Shown here in pieces: positions 1-10,048 of a stretch of 64,000 nucleotides of DNA. The notes under the pieces are model-generated. The model saw nothing but the letters and a program-made list of their open reading frames with translations. It did no database searches and was not told the DNA's origin. Positions within the stretch are counted from its first letter, which is position 1; each line of letters begins with the position of its first letter. A program made the translations under genes and the position numbers. The DNA is from Actinomadura sp. 6K520 (GTDB taxonomy: Bacteria > Actinomycetota > Actinomycetes > Streptosporangiales > Streptosporangiaceae): the NCBI RefSeq assembly GCF_004349245.1, contig NZ_SMLC01000005.1, positions 1 through 64,000 on the forward strand, in the 5' to 3' direction.

Positions 1-20
1 CCCCAGCCCCGCCGCCGCCG

Positions 21-824
21 GTGCGGGCGACGCTCCCCCGCACGTTCGCCGCGATGATGGCGCGCGAGGCGCGCGTGATGCGCAAGAACTTCCTGTCCAC
101 GTTCGTCCGGGTGCTGGTGCAGCCGGTCATGTTCGTCTTCGTGTTCGCCTACGTGCTGCCGAAGCTCGGCGGCGGCGCGATGGCGGTCCCCGGCGGGCCG
201 ACGTTCTCCACGATCCTGCTGCCGGGCCTGGTGGGGTCGTCCATCATCATGCAGGCGATGATGGCGGTGATCTTCCCGCTGATGATGGAGCTGAACTGGC
301 AGAAGTCGATCACCGACCGGGCGCTGGCCCCGGTGCCGATCCCGCTGCTGGCCGCCCAGAAGATCGTCGCGGCGGCGGTCCAGGGGCTGATCGGCGGCCT
401 GCTGGTGTTCCCCGCGGTGCTGCTCATCCACGCCGAGGGCGAGGCGCCCAGCGTGCACGTGGCGAACTGGCCGGTGCTGGCCCTGGTCATGGTGGCCGGG
501 TCGCTGCTGTCGGCCGCGGGCGGGCTGCTGCTCGGCACGCTGATGAACCCGCAGAAGGTCCAGGTGCTGTTCGGGATGGTGCTGCTGCCGATGACGATGC
601 TCGGCTGCGTCTACTACCCGTGGTCGGCGCTGGACGACATCCGCTGGCTGCAGATCCTCAGCCTGTTCAACCCGCTGGTGTACATCAGCGAGGGGCTGCG
701 CAGCGCCCTCACACCGGACGTCCCGCACATGCCGGCGTGGGCGTTCCTGCTGGCCCTCGTCGGCGGGACGGTCCTGGTGACATGGGCCGCGACCCGCACC
801 TTCACCAGGCGCGTGCTGACCTGA
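21..824 (+). CDS. ABC-2 type transporter permease (5' end at window edge)
   Basis: Membrane permease of an ABC exporter of the ABC-2 (drug or daunorubicin resistance) type. About six hydrophobic segments are visible, beginning with a stretch near residues 28-45 (VLVQPVMFVFVFAYVLP) and ending near residues 240-257. The C-terminal third carries the FNPLVYISEGLRSAL motif typical of this family. The protein has no ATPase domain, so the partner ATP-binding subunit probably lies upstream, outside the window. The first usable start is GTG at 21, but the frame is open to base 1, so the real start could be further upstream. The exported substrate cannot be deduced. Confidence 0.85.
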   Translation: MRATLPRTFAAMMAREARVMRKNFLSTFVRVLVQPVMFVFVFAYVLPKLGGGAMAVPGGPTFSTILLPGLVGSSIIMQAMMAVIFPLMMELNWQKSITDRALAPVPIPLLAAQKIVAAAVQGLIGGLLVFPAVLLIHAEGEAPSVHVANWPVLALVMVAGSLLSAAGGLLLGTLMNPQKVQVLFGMVLLPMTMLGCVYYPWSALDDIRWLQILSLFNPLVYISEGLRSALTPDVPHMPAWAFLLALVGGTVLVTWAATRTFTRRVLT

Positions 825-833
825 CGGACGGCG

Positions 834-1754
834 TCAGCGGCGCGCGCCGGGGCCGGTGATGCGGACGTCGCCGCGGGTGGTCACCACGAAGACCTGCCAG
901 TTGTAGTAGGCGTAGTAGGCACGCGGGTCGCTCTTCATGCGCCTCGCGTGCCGCTGCACCGCGTCGACGTACAGCGGCGTCGGGTTGTAGGCGTGCAGCG
1001 CACGCCGGTAGTCGTCCGGCGCCCCGGAGGCCCTGAGGTAGTTGGCGGCGCCCATGACCGCGTCGCGCGGGTCGTCGATGTCCCCGCCCATCCCGTACTG
1101 CCGCCAGGTCGCGGGCAGGAACTGCATGGGGCCCTTCGCCCCGGCCCAGCTCGGCGACTTGATCCGGCCGTACTTCGTCTCCACGAGCATGATGGCGGCG
1201 AGCACCTGCCAGTCGATGCCGAAGCGCTTCCCGGCGTCCTGGAAGTGCTTCAGCAGCACGCCCGCCGGGCGCGGCTCCCGGGTGCGGAACTTGCCGAGGT
1301 CGTCCGCCGGCTTCGCCAGCTTGAGCAGCTTGCGGACGGCGACCACGTTGTCGCGCGCCGGGCCGGCGACCCCATCCGGGAGCAGCTCCCGCGTACGCTT
1401 TTCGAGCCCGCCGTCCTTCGCCAGCACCCGGTAGATCCGCTGCTCCCGCAGGGCCAGGTGGACGACCGCGTCGGGCGGCCCGGTCCGGGACGGGTCACCG
1501 CGCACCCACTCGTCCACCGCGAGCATCATGGCCCGGTGGGTCCGCTCCAGGTCCTGGGCCAGTCCCCCGGCGTCCTTCGCCAGCTCGCCGTTGGGCTCCG
1601 GCAGGGGTGTCGCCGCCGGTGCGGCCGAGGACGACGCCGCCCGCGGCGTGGGCGCCCGCTCGCGCTCGCCGTCCCCTCCGCCGCCGCAGCCGGCCACCGC
1701 CAGCACCGCCGCGGCGGCCAGGACGCCGGACCGCCGTGTCGAGATCCGCATCAT
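834..1754 (-). CDS. lipoprotein lytic murein transglycosylase (MltB-like, SLT domain 2)
   Basis: Cuts the glycan strands of peptidoglycan outside the membrane. The chosen ATG at 1754 puts a lipoprotein signal at the very N-terminus: two arginines, a short hydrophobic run and a VAGC lipobox with Cys about residue 23. A low-complexity Ser/Ala/Pro linker follows. The catalytic domain is recognised by AAIMLVETKYGR, which holds the likely catalytic Glu, and by GAKGPMQFLPATW. The frame is open upstream to 1919, but that part is Pro/Ala/Arg-rich and runs through a hairpin, so I reject it as coding. The gene is convergent with the ABC permease, with 9 bases between the stops. Confidence 0.85.
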   Translation of the reverse strand: MMRISTRRSGVLAAAAVLAVAGCGGGGDGERERAPTPRAASSSAAPAATPLPEPNGELAKDAGGLAQDLERTHRAMMLAVDEWVRGDPSRTGPPDAVVHLALREQRIYRVLAKDGGLEKRTRELLPDGVAGPARDNVVAVRKLLKLAKPADDLGKFRTREPRPAGVLLKHFQDAGKRFGIDWQVLAAIMLVETKYGRIKSPSWAGAKGPMQFLPATWRQYGMGGDIDDPRDAVMGAANYLRASGAPDDYRRALHAYNPTPLYVDAVQRHARRMKSDPRAYYAYYNWQVFVVTTRGDVRITGPGARR

Positions 1755-1856
1755 CCAGGCGACGATGCCCATCCCGGCGGCGCAGGTCAACCCGGAGGGC
1801 CCGGTCGGTTCGGAGGGCGCGGCCGGTTCGGCGGGCGCGGCCCGGCGGGCGCGAGC

Positions 1857-1888
1857 GGGGCCCGGGGGTCTTGCCGCCCCCGGGCCCC
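1857..1888 (-). terminator. 12-bp GC hairpin downstream of the permuted tRNA unit
   Basis: Perfect 12-bp inverted repeat (1857-1868 with 1877-1888) around an 8-base loop. It lies just after the second tRNA-like element in the minus-strand direction and before the lytic transglycosylase start. It has no T-run, as is common for actinobacterial terminators. It probably ends the transcript carrying the tRNA-like genes. Confidence 0.6.
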
Positions 1889-1939
1889 TGTGGTTGCCGC
1901 CCAATTCGCACGCCGGCACATGGATGGACGCGGATCAGC

Positions 1940-2016
1940 CTCAGACCGTCGCGCGTTTCCGTTACGCCATCGCCCTCCGAGCAGAGCGAGCCGGATTCGA
2001 ACCGGCATCTCGACGG
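1940..2016 (-). tRNA. circularly permuted tRNA-like gene, Gln (CUG)-like
   Basis: On the minus strand the 3' half comes first: anticodon-stem 3' strand CGTCG (2015-2011), 4-base variable loop, T-arm GCCGG/CCGGC around TTCGAAT (2006-1990), and acceptor strand TCGCTCT (1989-1983). A six-base linker (1982-1977) leads to the 5' half: acceptor AGGGCGA (1976-1970), T8 G9, D-arm GCGT/ACGC with G18 G19 (1967-1953), G26, and anticodon stem CGACG (1951-1947). T33 is at 1945 and anticodon CTG at 1944-1942. Acceptor pairs 7 of 7 (one G-U), D 4 of 4, anticodon 5 of 5, T 5 of 5. In normal order no acceptor stem forms. G73, G2-C71, G10, U35, G36 and A37 resemble Gln identity bases. No CCA is encoded. The permutation is seen directly; function and ligation of the halves are inferred. 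Confidence 0.75.
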
Positions 2017-2087
2017 TTTCCGTCCACGTCCGCGCGATCCGGCGATCGGCGGCGAATGCTGAGTCTGGAGCGAGAATCTGAGGTTGA

Positions 2088-2169
2088 GCGGGCGGCCGCC
2101 TCTACCTGTTGGGCTACCCCGGCGCGGGTGCCGGGGGCGGGACTCGAACCCGCACTGTGTCGCGCACCC
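2088..2169 (-). tRNA. second circularly permuted tRNA-like gene (identity unresolved)
   Basis: Same swapped layout as the downstream element. The 3' half has T-arm GCGGG/CCCGC around TTCGAGT (2153-2137), acceptor strand CCCCGGC (2136-2130), discriminator A and CCC (2129-2126). After a six-base linker the 5' half starts with GCCGGGG (2123-2117), which pairs 7 of 7 with that acceptor strand. Then come T8 A9 and a D-arm with GCC/GGC and G18 G19 (2114-2098). The anticodon arm is less clear. CTCAA at 2088-2084 would fit a CAA anticodon, but the best stem (2096-2090 with 2162-2169) needs a bulge and a G-U pair. It may be a true tRNA with an odd anticodon arm, or a tRNA-like structure that is not aminoacylated. 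Confidence 0.55.
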
Positions 2170-2181
2170 TGGTCAGCTTCG

Positions 2182-2233
2182 GCTTCAGCTTCAGCTTGCG
2201 CTCCTCGCGCACCCCCCGCGCAGCGGCGGGGGG
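2182..2233 (-). other. structured 5' flank of the permuted tRNA unit
   Basis: Between the hypothetical gene and the first tRNA-like half lie an 8-bp hairpin (2233-2226 with 2219-2212), a second small hairpin (TGCGC/GCGCA, 2211-2197) and the start of a run of four GCTGAA-like hexamers (2195-2172). Bases 2204-2199 (GGAGCG) can pair with 2072-2067 (CGCTCC), downstream of the first 5' half. The hexamers continue the pairing with 2075-2089 (CTGA with TCAG, TGA with TCA). The flanks may therefore fold together and hold the open ends of the permuted tRNA close to each other. Confidence 0.4.
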
Positions 2234-2294
2234 ATCCTATTGAGTTGTCCGCTCGGGCCGTCCGCGGGCTCCGGGTGGAACCGCGGGCGGCCGG

Positions 2295-3029
2295 TCACCC
2301 GAACAGGTAGCCGAAGACCGCCTCACCGACGCGCTGGTCGGTGACCTCGGTCCCGTTGGCCTCCTCGCGGGCGAACTTGACCGCGTCCTGCAGCCGCTCG
2401 ACGCGGCCGAGCAGCTCGTTCACCCGCCTGGCCGGAAGCGCGCCCGAGAACTTCACCGTCGTCCAGTGGCCGACGCTCACGTCCTCGTAGTACACCTCCA
2501 CCTGGGCCGGATGGTTCTCGGTCGCCTCCGCCTTGACATGGTTGCGGGGCACCTTCTTGGTCTTCACCGTCCGGACCGCCTCGGTGCGCCACACGTCGGT
2601 GGACGGGTCGAACGTCCACGTCTCCGCGGCGTCCAGCACCGGCAGCTTCTTGACGAACGTGTGCAGGTCCTTGAGCTGCTTCTCCAGGAAGAGCAGGTAG
2701 GAGACCGGGACGTCGCGCAGGAGCGTCGTGCCGTCGACAGTCACGTCGGCGCGGGCGACGCAGTTCGCCCAGTCCTTGGTGGCGGTGACGTCGAACAGCC
2801 GCGTCAGCGAGGCCGTCACGTCGCGCAGGACGTCGTCGACCTTCACCTGGACGCGGGTCGACTCGGCCGGCAGTTGCTCGCCCTCCTCGTCCTTGGGCTG
2901 GTAGGTCCGTGAGATGCCCGACAGCAGCGGGGCCTTCTGGACCGAATGGTGCGCGGCGGTCAGGTCCTGGAAGGACTTGCTCTTGACGCCCTTCTCGACC
3001 GCGATGATCTGGTTCAGCTTCGTCGGCAC
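2295..3029 (-). CDS. conserved hypothetical protein next to permuted tRNAs
   Basis: A soluble 244-residue protein, mixed charge, without signal peptide or membrane segment. I recognise it only as a conserved actinobacterial hypothetical family. Notable stretches are the N-terminal MPTKLNQIIAVEKGVK, the segment TRLFDVTATKDWANC, SYLLFLEKQLKDLHTFV (likely helix) and the basic patch KTKKVPRNHVKAEAT. The start is GTG at 3029 with a GGGGAG ribosome site 8 bases upstream. It is followed on the same strand, after 60 to 120 bases, by the two permuted tRNA-like genes, with no promoter-like gap between them. It may therefore act on or with those RNAs. No catalytic motif is visible, and this functional link is only inferred from position. 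Confidence 0.75.
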   Translation of the reverse strand: MPTKLNQIIAVEKGVKSKSFQDLTAAHHSVQKAPLLSGISRTYQPKDEEGEQLPAESTRVQVKVDDVLRDVTASLTRLFDVTATKDWANCVARADVTVDGTTLLRDVPVSYLLFLEKQLKDLHTFVKKLPVLDAAETWTFDPSTDVWRTEAVRTVKTKKVPRNHVKAEATENHPAQVEVYYEDVSVGHWTTVKFSGALPARRVNELLGRVERLQDAVKFAREEANGTEVTDQRVGEAVFGYLFG

Positions 3030-3093
3030 CCCGTCACTCCCCTCGATGCACGATGACGCTAACAGCCCCTGATCGCCATATCACCGCGTTTTT

Positions 3094-4710
3094 CTACATG
3101 GGTCCTGCTTCGGTGAGGCCCGCCGTGCGGTCCATGTGCAGCCGGCGGGTGATGCCCAGGGTGCGCAGGAACGGCACGTCGTGACTGGCCACGATGAGCG
3201 CGCCCTCGTAGGCCGCGAGGGCCTGCGCGAGCTGCGCGGCGCTCGCCAGGTCGAGGTTGTTGGTCGGCTCGTCCAGGAGCAGCAGCTTCGGGGCCGGTTC
3301 GGCGAGCAGCAGGGACGCCAGCACGGCGCGGAACCGCTCGCCGCCCGACAGCGTGCCCGCCCGCTGCTCGGCCCGCGCGCCGCGGAACAGGAAGCGCGCC
3401 AGCCCGGCCCTGATCCGCGCCTGCGGCACCGACGGCGCCTGCGCGCGGACGTTGTCCAGCACGCTCAGCTCCTCGTCGAGGACGTCGAGCCGCTGCGGCA
3501 GGTACCGGACACCGTCCACCCCGATCCTGACCGCCACCCCCTCCTGGACGCGGTCGCCGACGATCGTCCGCAGCAACGTGGTCTTCCCCGAGCCGTTCGC
3601 ACCCTCCAGCGCGATCCGCTCCGGACCCCGGACGATCAGCTCGGACAGCGTGCCGGCCGCCGGCTCGGGCGCCGAAAGGCCCGTCACGGTGAGGACCGTC
3701 CGGCCGGCCGGGACGCGGGTGGCGGGCAGCTCGATCCGGATCTCCGCGTCCTCCCGGACCGCCTCCTCCGCCTCGGTGAGCCGCGTGCGGGCGTCGGCGA
3801 GCCGTTCCTCGTGCATGATGCGGTGCTTGCCGGCCGACTCCTGCGCCTGCCGCTTGCGCGCGCCCATGATGATCTTCGGCTCGCGTTTGCTCTCGTACAT
3901 CTTCTTGCCGTAGCGCTGCCGTCTCGCCAGCTTGACGTGGGCGTCCTCCAGCTCGCGTTTCTGGCGGCGCAGGTCGGTCCCGGCGGCCCGGACCGCCCGC
4001 TCCGCCGCCTCCCTCTCCACGGCGAGCAGTTCCTCGTAGGCGGACAGGTTCCCGCCGAACGACCGGATCGCGCCGTCGCGCAGGTCGGCGATCTCGTCGA
4101 CGCGGTCGAGCAGTTCCCGGTCGTGGCTGACGACGACGAGGACGCCCGTCCAGGACCCGACGGCGTCGTACAGGCGGTGCCGGGCGTCCAGGTCGAGGTT
4201 GTTGGTCGGCTCGTCCAGCAGCAGGACGCCGGGGCGGGCGAGGAACAGCGCCGCGAGCGCGACCATCACCGCCTCGCCGCCCGACAGCGTGCGGACGGTC
4301 CGGTCCAGGCCGAGGTGGGCGAGGCCGAGCCGGTCGAGCTCGGCGCGGGCGCGTTCCTCGACGTCCCAGCCGTCCCCGACGGCGGTGAAGTTCTCCTCGG
4401 TGGCCTCGCCGCGCTCGATGGCGTGCAGGGCGGCGCGCGTCGCGCTGATCCCGAGCAGGTCCGAGACCGTGGCGGTGTCGTCCAGGACGAGGTTCTGCGG
4501 CAGGTAGCCGATCTCCCCCTCGACGGACACGGTCCCCGACCGGGGTCGCAGCTCCCCCGCGATGATCTTCAGCAGGGTGGACTTGCCGGAGCCGTTGACG
4601 CCGGTCAGGCCCGTCCGGCGGGTGCCGAACGCGGCGTCGAGACCGTCGAGGACGACGGTGCCGTCCGCCCAGGCGAACGACAGGCCCGAGCACACGATGG
4701 CGAATGACAT
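3094..4710 (-). CDS. ABC-F ATPase, ribosome-protection type
   Basis: 538 residues with two ABC ATPase cassettes in one chain and no membrane segments, the mark of ABC-F proteins, which act on the ribosome. Walker A is GVNGSGKST near residue 38 and GANGSGKTT in the second half. Both halves have LSGGE signatures and LLLDEPTNNLDL Walker B motifs. A charged inter-domain linker of roughly 80 residues lies between them. The start is ATG at 4710, with GGAGG at 4720-4716. The protein continues past a more upstream possible start only in a non-family extension. The long structured leader (see 4791-4900) suggests drug-induced attenuation, as known for antibiotic-resistance ABC-F genes. Which drug is unknown. 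Confidence 0.88.
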   Translation of the reverse strand: MSFAIVCSGLSFAWADGTVVLDGLDAAFGTRRTGLTGVNGSGKSTLLKIIAGELRPRSGTVSVEGEIGYLPQNLVLDDTATVSDLLGISATRAALHAIERGEATEENFTAVGDGWDVEERARAELDRLGLAHLGLDRTVRTLSGGEAVMVALAALFLARPGVLLLDEPTNNLDLDARHRLYDAVGSWTGVLVVVSHDRELLDRVDEIADLRDGAIRSFGGNLSAYEELLAVEREAAERAVRAAGTDLRRQKRELEDAHVKLARRQRYGKKMYESKREPKIIMGARKRQAQESAGKHRIMHEERLADARTRLTEAEEAVREDAEIRIELPATRVPAGRTVLTVTGLSAPEPAAGTLSELIVRGPERIALEGANGSGKTTLLRTIVGDRVQEGVAVRIGVDGVRYLPQRLDVLDEELSVLDNVRAQAPSVPQARIRAGLARFLFRGARAEQRAGTLSGGERFRAVLASLLLAEPAPKLLLLDEPTNNLDLASAAQLAQALAAYEGALIVASHDVPFLRTLGITRRLHMDRTAGLTEAGPM

Positions 4711-4790
4711 GGGTGGCCTCCATGGGTGGTGAGCAGGTTGGTGCTGGACGCATGGAGACACCGCGGGTCACGCGACGTGCCGGCGGGCAT

Positions 4791-4900
4791 GAGAAAGCCC
4801 GGCGGGACGGAGTCCGCTCTGAGGTCACGTGCGCGTGGGCCGATGGCGGCCGGACGCGCGGTGTCGGACCTCAGATCCTCAATGGACTCCCCTGCCGGGC
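4791..4900 (-). promoter_or_regulatory. attenuator-like leader of the ABC-F gene
   Basis: On the minus strand, bases 4900-4884 pair with 4815-4797 (GCCCGGC with GCCGGGC and GGAGTCC with GGACTCC) and the hairpin is followed by TTTCTC (4796-4791), like an intrinsic terminator. Inside it a second perfect pairing (TCTGAGGTC 4875-4867 with 4826-4818) is possible. It lies 80 bases before the ABC-F start. The mechanism by analogy is ribosome stalling on a leader that decides whether the terminator forms. I could not fix the leader peptide. One open frame starts at ATG 4973 without a good ribosome site. Confidence 0.55.
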
Positions 4901-4937
4901 GGCAATGTGACGTGGTCGAGACTACCTCACCACTAAT

Positions 4938-4953
4938 CGCTACACAAGTAGCG
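4938..4953. promoter_or_regulatory. 6-bp palindrome CGCTAC-N4-GTAGCG in AT-rich island
   Basis: A perfect 6-bp dyad with a four-base spacer in an unusually AT-rich patch (about 4920-4960) upstream of the ABC-F leader. It could be a repressor operator overlapping the promoter, or the top of a leader hairpin. No regulator gene is adjacent. Confidence 0.35.
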
Positions 4954-4978
4954 TTAAGAAGCACCCCGGACATGGAGA

Positions 4979-5007
4979 TGCCCCGGCCCGGAGACCGGGC
5001 CGGGGCA
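4979..5007 (-). terminator. 13-bp hairpin terminator of pheST
   Basis: Perfect 13-bp inverted repeat (4979-4991 with 4995-5007) with a three-base loop, 17 bases after the pheT stop codon. No T-run. Confidence 0.7.
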
Positions 5008-5023
5008 CGTCCGTGCCGGTGTG

Positions 5024-7509
5024 TCAGGCGCCGCGCAGGACCGCGCCGGTGCGGTCGGACGCGGACGCCACGGCGGCGTCGCGGGCCCGCGACGCCTCCT
5101 CGGCGGTGAGGGTGCGGTCGGGCGCGCGGAACCGGAGGGCGTAGGCGAGGGACTTGCGGCCCTCGCCCACCTGCTCGCCGGTGTAGACGTCGAACAGCCG
5201 GATCGCCTCCAGCAGCTCGCCGGCGCCGGCGCGCAGCGCCGTCTCCACCGCGGCGGCCGGCACCGAGGAGTCGACGACCAGCGCCACGTCCTGGGTGGCG
5301 ACCGGGTAGCTCGACACGTGCGGCGCGCGGACCGTCGCGGGCTCGCCCAGGCGGCGCAGTTCCAGCTCCATCGCGCAGGACCGCGCGGGCAGCCCGTACG
5401 CCTTGATGGTGCGCGGGTGCAGCTCCCCGGCGTGGCCGACGAGGGTGTCGCCGGCGTAGAGCGCCGCGCAGCGGCCCGGGTGCCAGGGGGCGTGCTGGTC
5501 GGCCCCGGCCGTCAGCTCGACGCCGACCTCGCGGGCCACCGTGCGGGCCGCCTCGATCGCGTCCGCCCACAGCGCCGGGCGGCCCCCGCCCCACCAGCCG
5601 GACGGCTCCCGGTCGCCCGCCAGGACGACGGCCACCCGGTACGGCTGGTCCGGCAGCACCGCCTCGAGAGCCGCCAGCTCCTCCGGCGTCGGACCCCGGT
5701 CGACCGCCAGGCGCGGCGCCCGGCCGGCCGCGCCCGGGCGCGGCCGGAACACCACGCCCAGCTCGTAAAGGGCGGTGTCGCCGAAGCCGCGTCCCACGTT
5801 GAGCGCCAGCACCTTGAGCAGGCCGGGCAGCAGCGTGGTCCGCAGCAGCGGCTCCTGCTCCGACATCGGGTTCGCGAGGCGCAGCGTCCGGCGGCGGGCG
5901 TCGTCCCCGGGAAGCTGGAGGCCGTCCAGGTCCTTGTCGGCGACGAACGGGAAGGTCAGCGCCTCGACGTAGCCGGCGCCCGCGAGGGCGCGGCCCACGC
6001 GGCGGCGCAGCCGCTGCTGGACGGTCAGCCCCTTCCCCGCGACCGGGCGCGGGGCGCGGGCCGGGATGTCCTCGTAGCCCTCCAGCCGGATGACCTCCTC
6101 GGCGAGGTCGTTGGGGTCGGTGAGGTCGGGCCGCCAGGACGGCGGCGTCACCGCCAGCGTCCCGTCCCCCCCGACCGTGCAGCCGACCTGCTCCAGGCGG
6201 CGGACGACCGCGTCCCGCCCGTAGGTCACTCCCGCGACCCGGTCGGGGTGGCCGGCGTCCATCGTGACGGTGACCGGCTCGACGGGCGCCTCGGCGTGGG
6301 TGACGCCCGGCACGACCTCCGCGCCGCCCAGCTCCGCCAGCAGGCGGACCGCGCGGTAGGACGCGTACAGCGGCAGCTCGCGGTCGACGCCGCGCTCGAA
6401 CCGGTAGGACGCCTCGCTGTGCAGCCGGTGGCGGCGGCTCATCCGGGCGGTGCCGATGTCGTCGAAGTGCGCCGCCTCGATGACCATGTCGGACGAGCGG
6501 TCGTCGATCTCGGTGGCGAGGCCGCCCATCGTGCCCGCCATCGAGATCGGGCCCGACTCGTCGGTGATGAGGATGTCCTCGGGGTCCAGGTCCCGCGTGA
6601 CGTGGTCGAGCGTCTCCAGCTTCTCGCCGGACGCGGCGCGCCGCACCACGATCGGGCCGGTCAGCTTGTCGCGGTCGAAGGCGTGCAGCGGCTGGCCGAG
6701 CTCCAGCATCAGGTAGTTGGTGATGTCGACGGCCAGGGACACCGGGCGCATCCCCGCGCGGTGCAGGCGGACCCGCATCCACATCGGGGTCGCCGCGTCC
6801 GGGTCGAAGCCGCGCACCTCGCGCAGCACGAACCGGTCGCACGCGGACGGGTCGGCGATGCTCGCCGGGTAGGCCCCCCGGCCGTCCTCCGGCCCCCGCG
6901 GCAGCTCCACGTCGGCGGGGTCCCGGAACGGCACGCCGTAGGCGGTCGCGGCCTCGCGGGCGATGCCGCGGATCGACAGGGCGTAGCCGCGGTCGGGGGT
7001 GACCGCGATGTCCAGGACGTCGTCGCGCAGGCCGAGCAGCTCGATGGCGTCCGTGCCGACGGGCGTGTCCCGCGGCAGGACGAGGATGCCGCTGTGGTCC
7101 TCCCCGATGCCCAGCTCGCTGACCGAGCAGATCATGCCCTCGGACACCCGGCCGTAGGTCTTGCGGGCACCGATCTCGAAGCCGCCGGGCAGCACGCCGC
7201 CCGGCAGGATCACCACGACATGGTCGCCGGCGGCGAAGTTGGTGGCGCCGCACACGATGTTCTGCGGCTCGCCGGTGCCGTTGGCCTGGCCGACGTCGAC
7301 CTGGCAGTAGCGGATCGGCTTCTTGAAGCCGGTCAGCTCCTCCACCGCCAGGACCTCGCCGACGACGAGGGGGCCGGTGATGTCGGCACCGGCCCGCTCG
7401 ACGGTCTCGACCTCCAGGCCCGCCGCGATCAGCTCGGCGGCCAGCGCGCGGCCGTCGACGCCGGCCGGGAGCTCCACGTACTCGCGCAGCCAGGAAAGCG
7501 GGGCCCGCA

Positions 7510-7510
<1 letters not shown>
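5024..7510 (-). CDS. pheT: phenylalanine--tRNA ligase beta subunit
   Basis: 828-residue beta chain of the heterotetrameric (alpha-beta)2 enzyme that charges tRNA-Phe. The order is as expected: N-terminal [12 protein letters not shown], an EMAP/OB tRNA-binding domain ([16 protein letters not shown] region, about 115-150), B3/B4 editing domain, B5 domain, the catalytic-like core and a C-terminal FDX-ACB domain near residues 730-825. The start at 7510 is set by the family N-terminus and by the TGATG overlap with the pheS stop, which implies translational coupling. The reading frame is open a further 89 codons upstream, but that part lies inside pheS and is a shadow. Confidence 0.97.
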
Positions 7511-9896
<2,386 letters not shown>

Positions 9897-10048
9897 AACA
9901 CCGAAGAGAACGCGGCCTGTCGAGAAGAGACTCTAGCCGCAGTCGGGCACCTGACGGGAGCCGGAAACCGCCCCGCGGAAAGGCATGTGTAGCCCTCGGG
10001 CGGCGTTCCGGCGGGGACGGGACGGGACGTCACCGGGACGCCGGGGAC

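Noticed and set aside
1755-1919. N-terminal extension of the lytic transglycosylase
   Set aside because: Low-complexity Pro/Ala/Arg sequence that would cover a terminator hairpin; the lipoprotein signal starts at 1754.
1983-2123. A normal-order tRNA running from the GCCGGGG half to the later T-arm
   Set aside because: The acceptor strands (GCCGGGG and TCGCTCT) cannot pair and the span is 141 bases. The permuted pairing is perfect, so this reading was dropped.
2172-2198. GCTGAA hexamer run as a CRISPR-like or satellite repeat
   Set aside because: Only four short imperfect units without spacers. It is better explained as part of a pairing flank for the tRNA-like unit.
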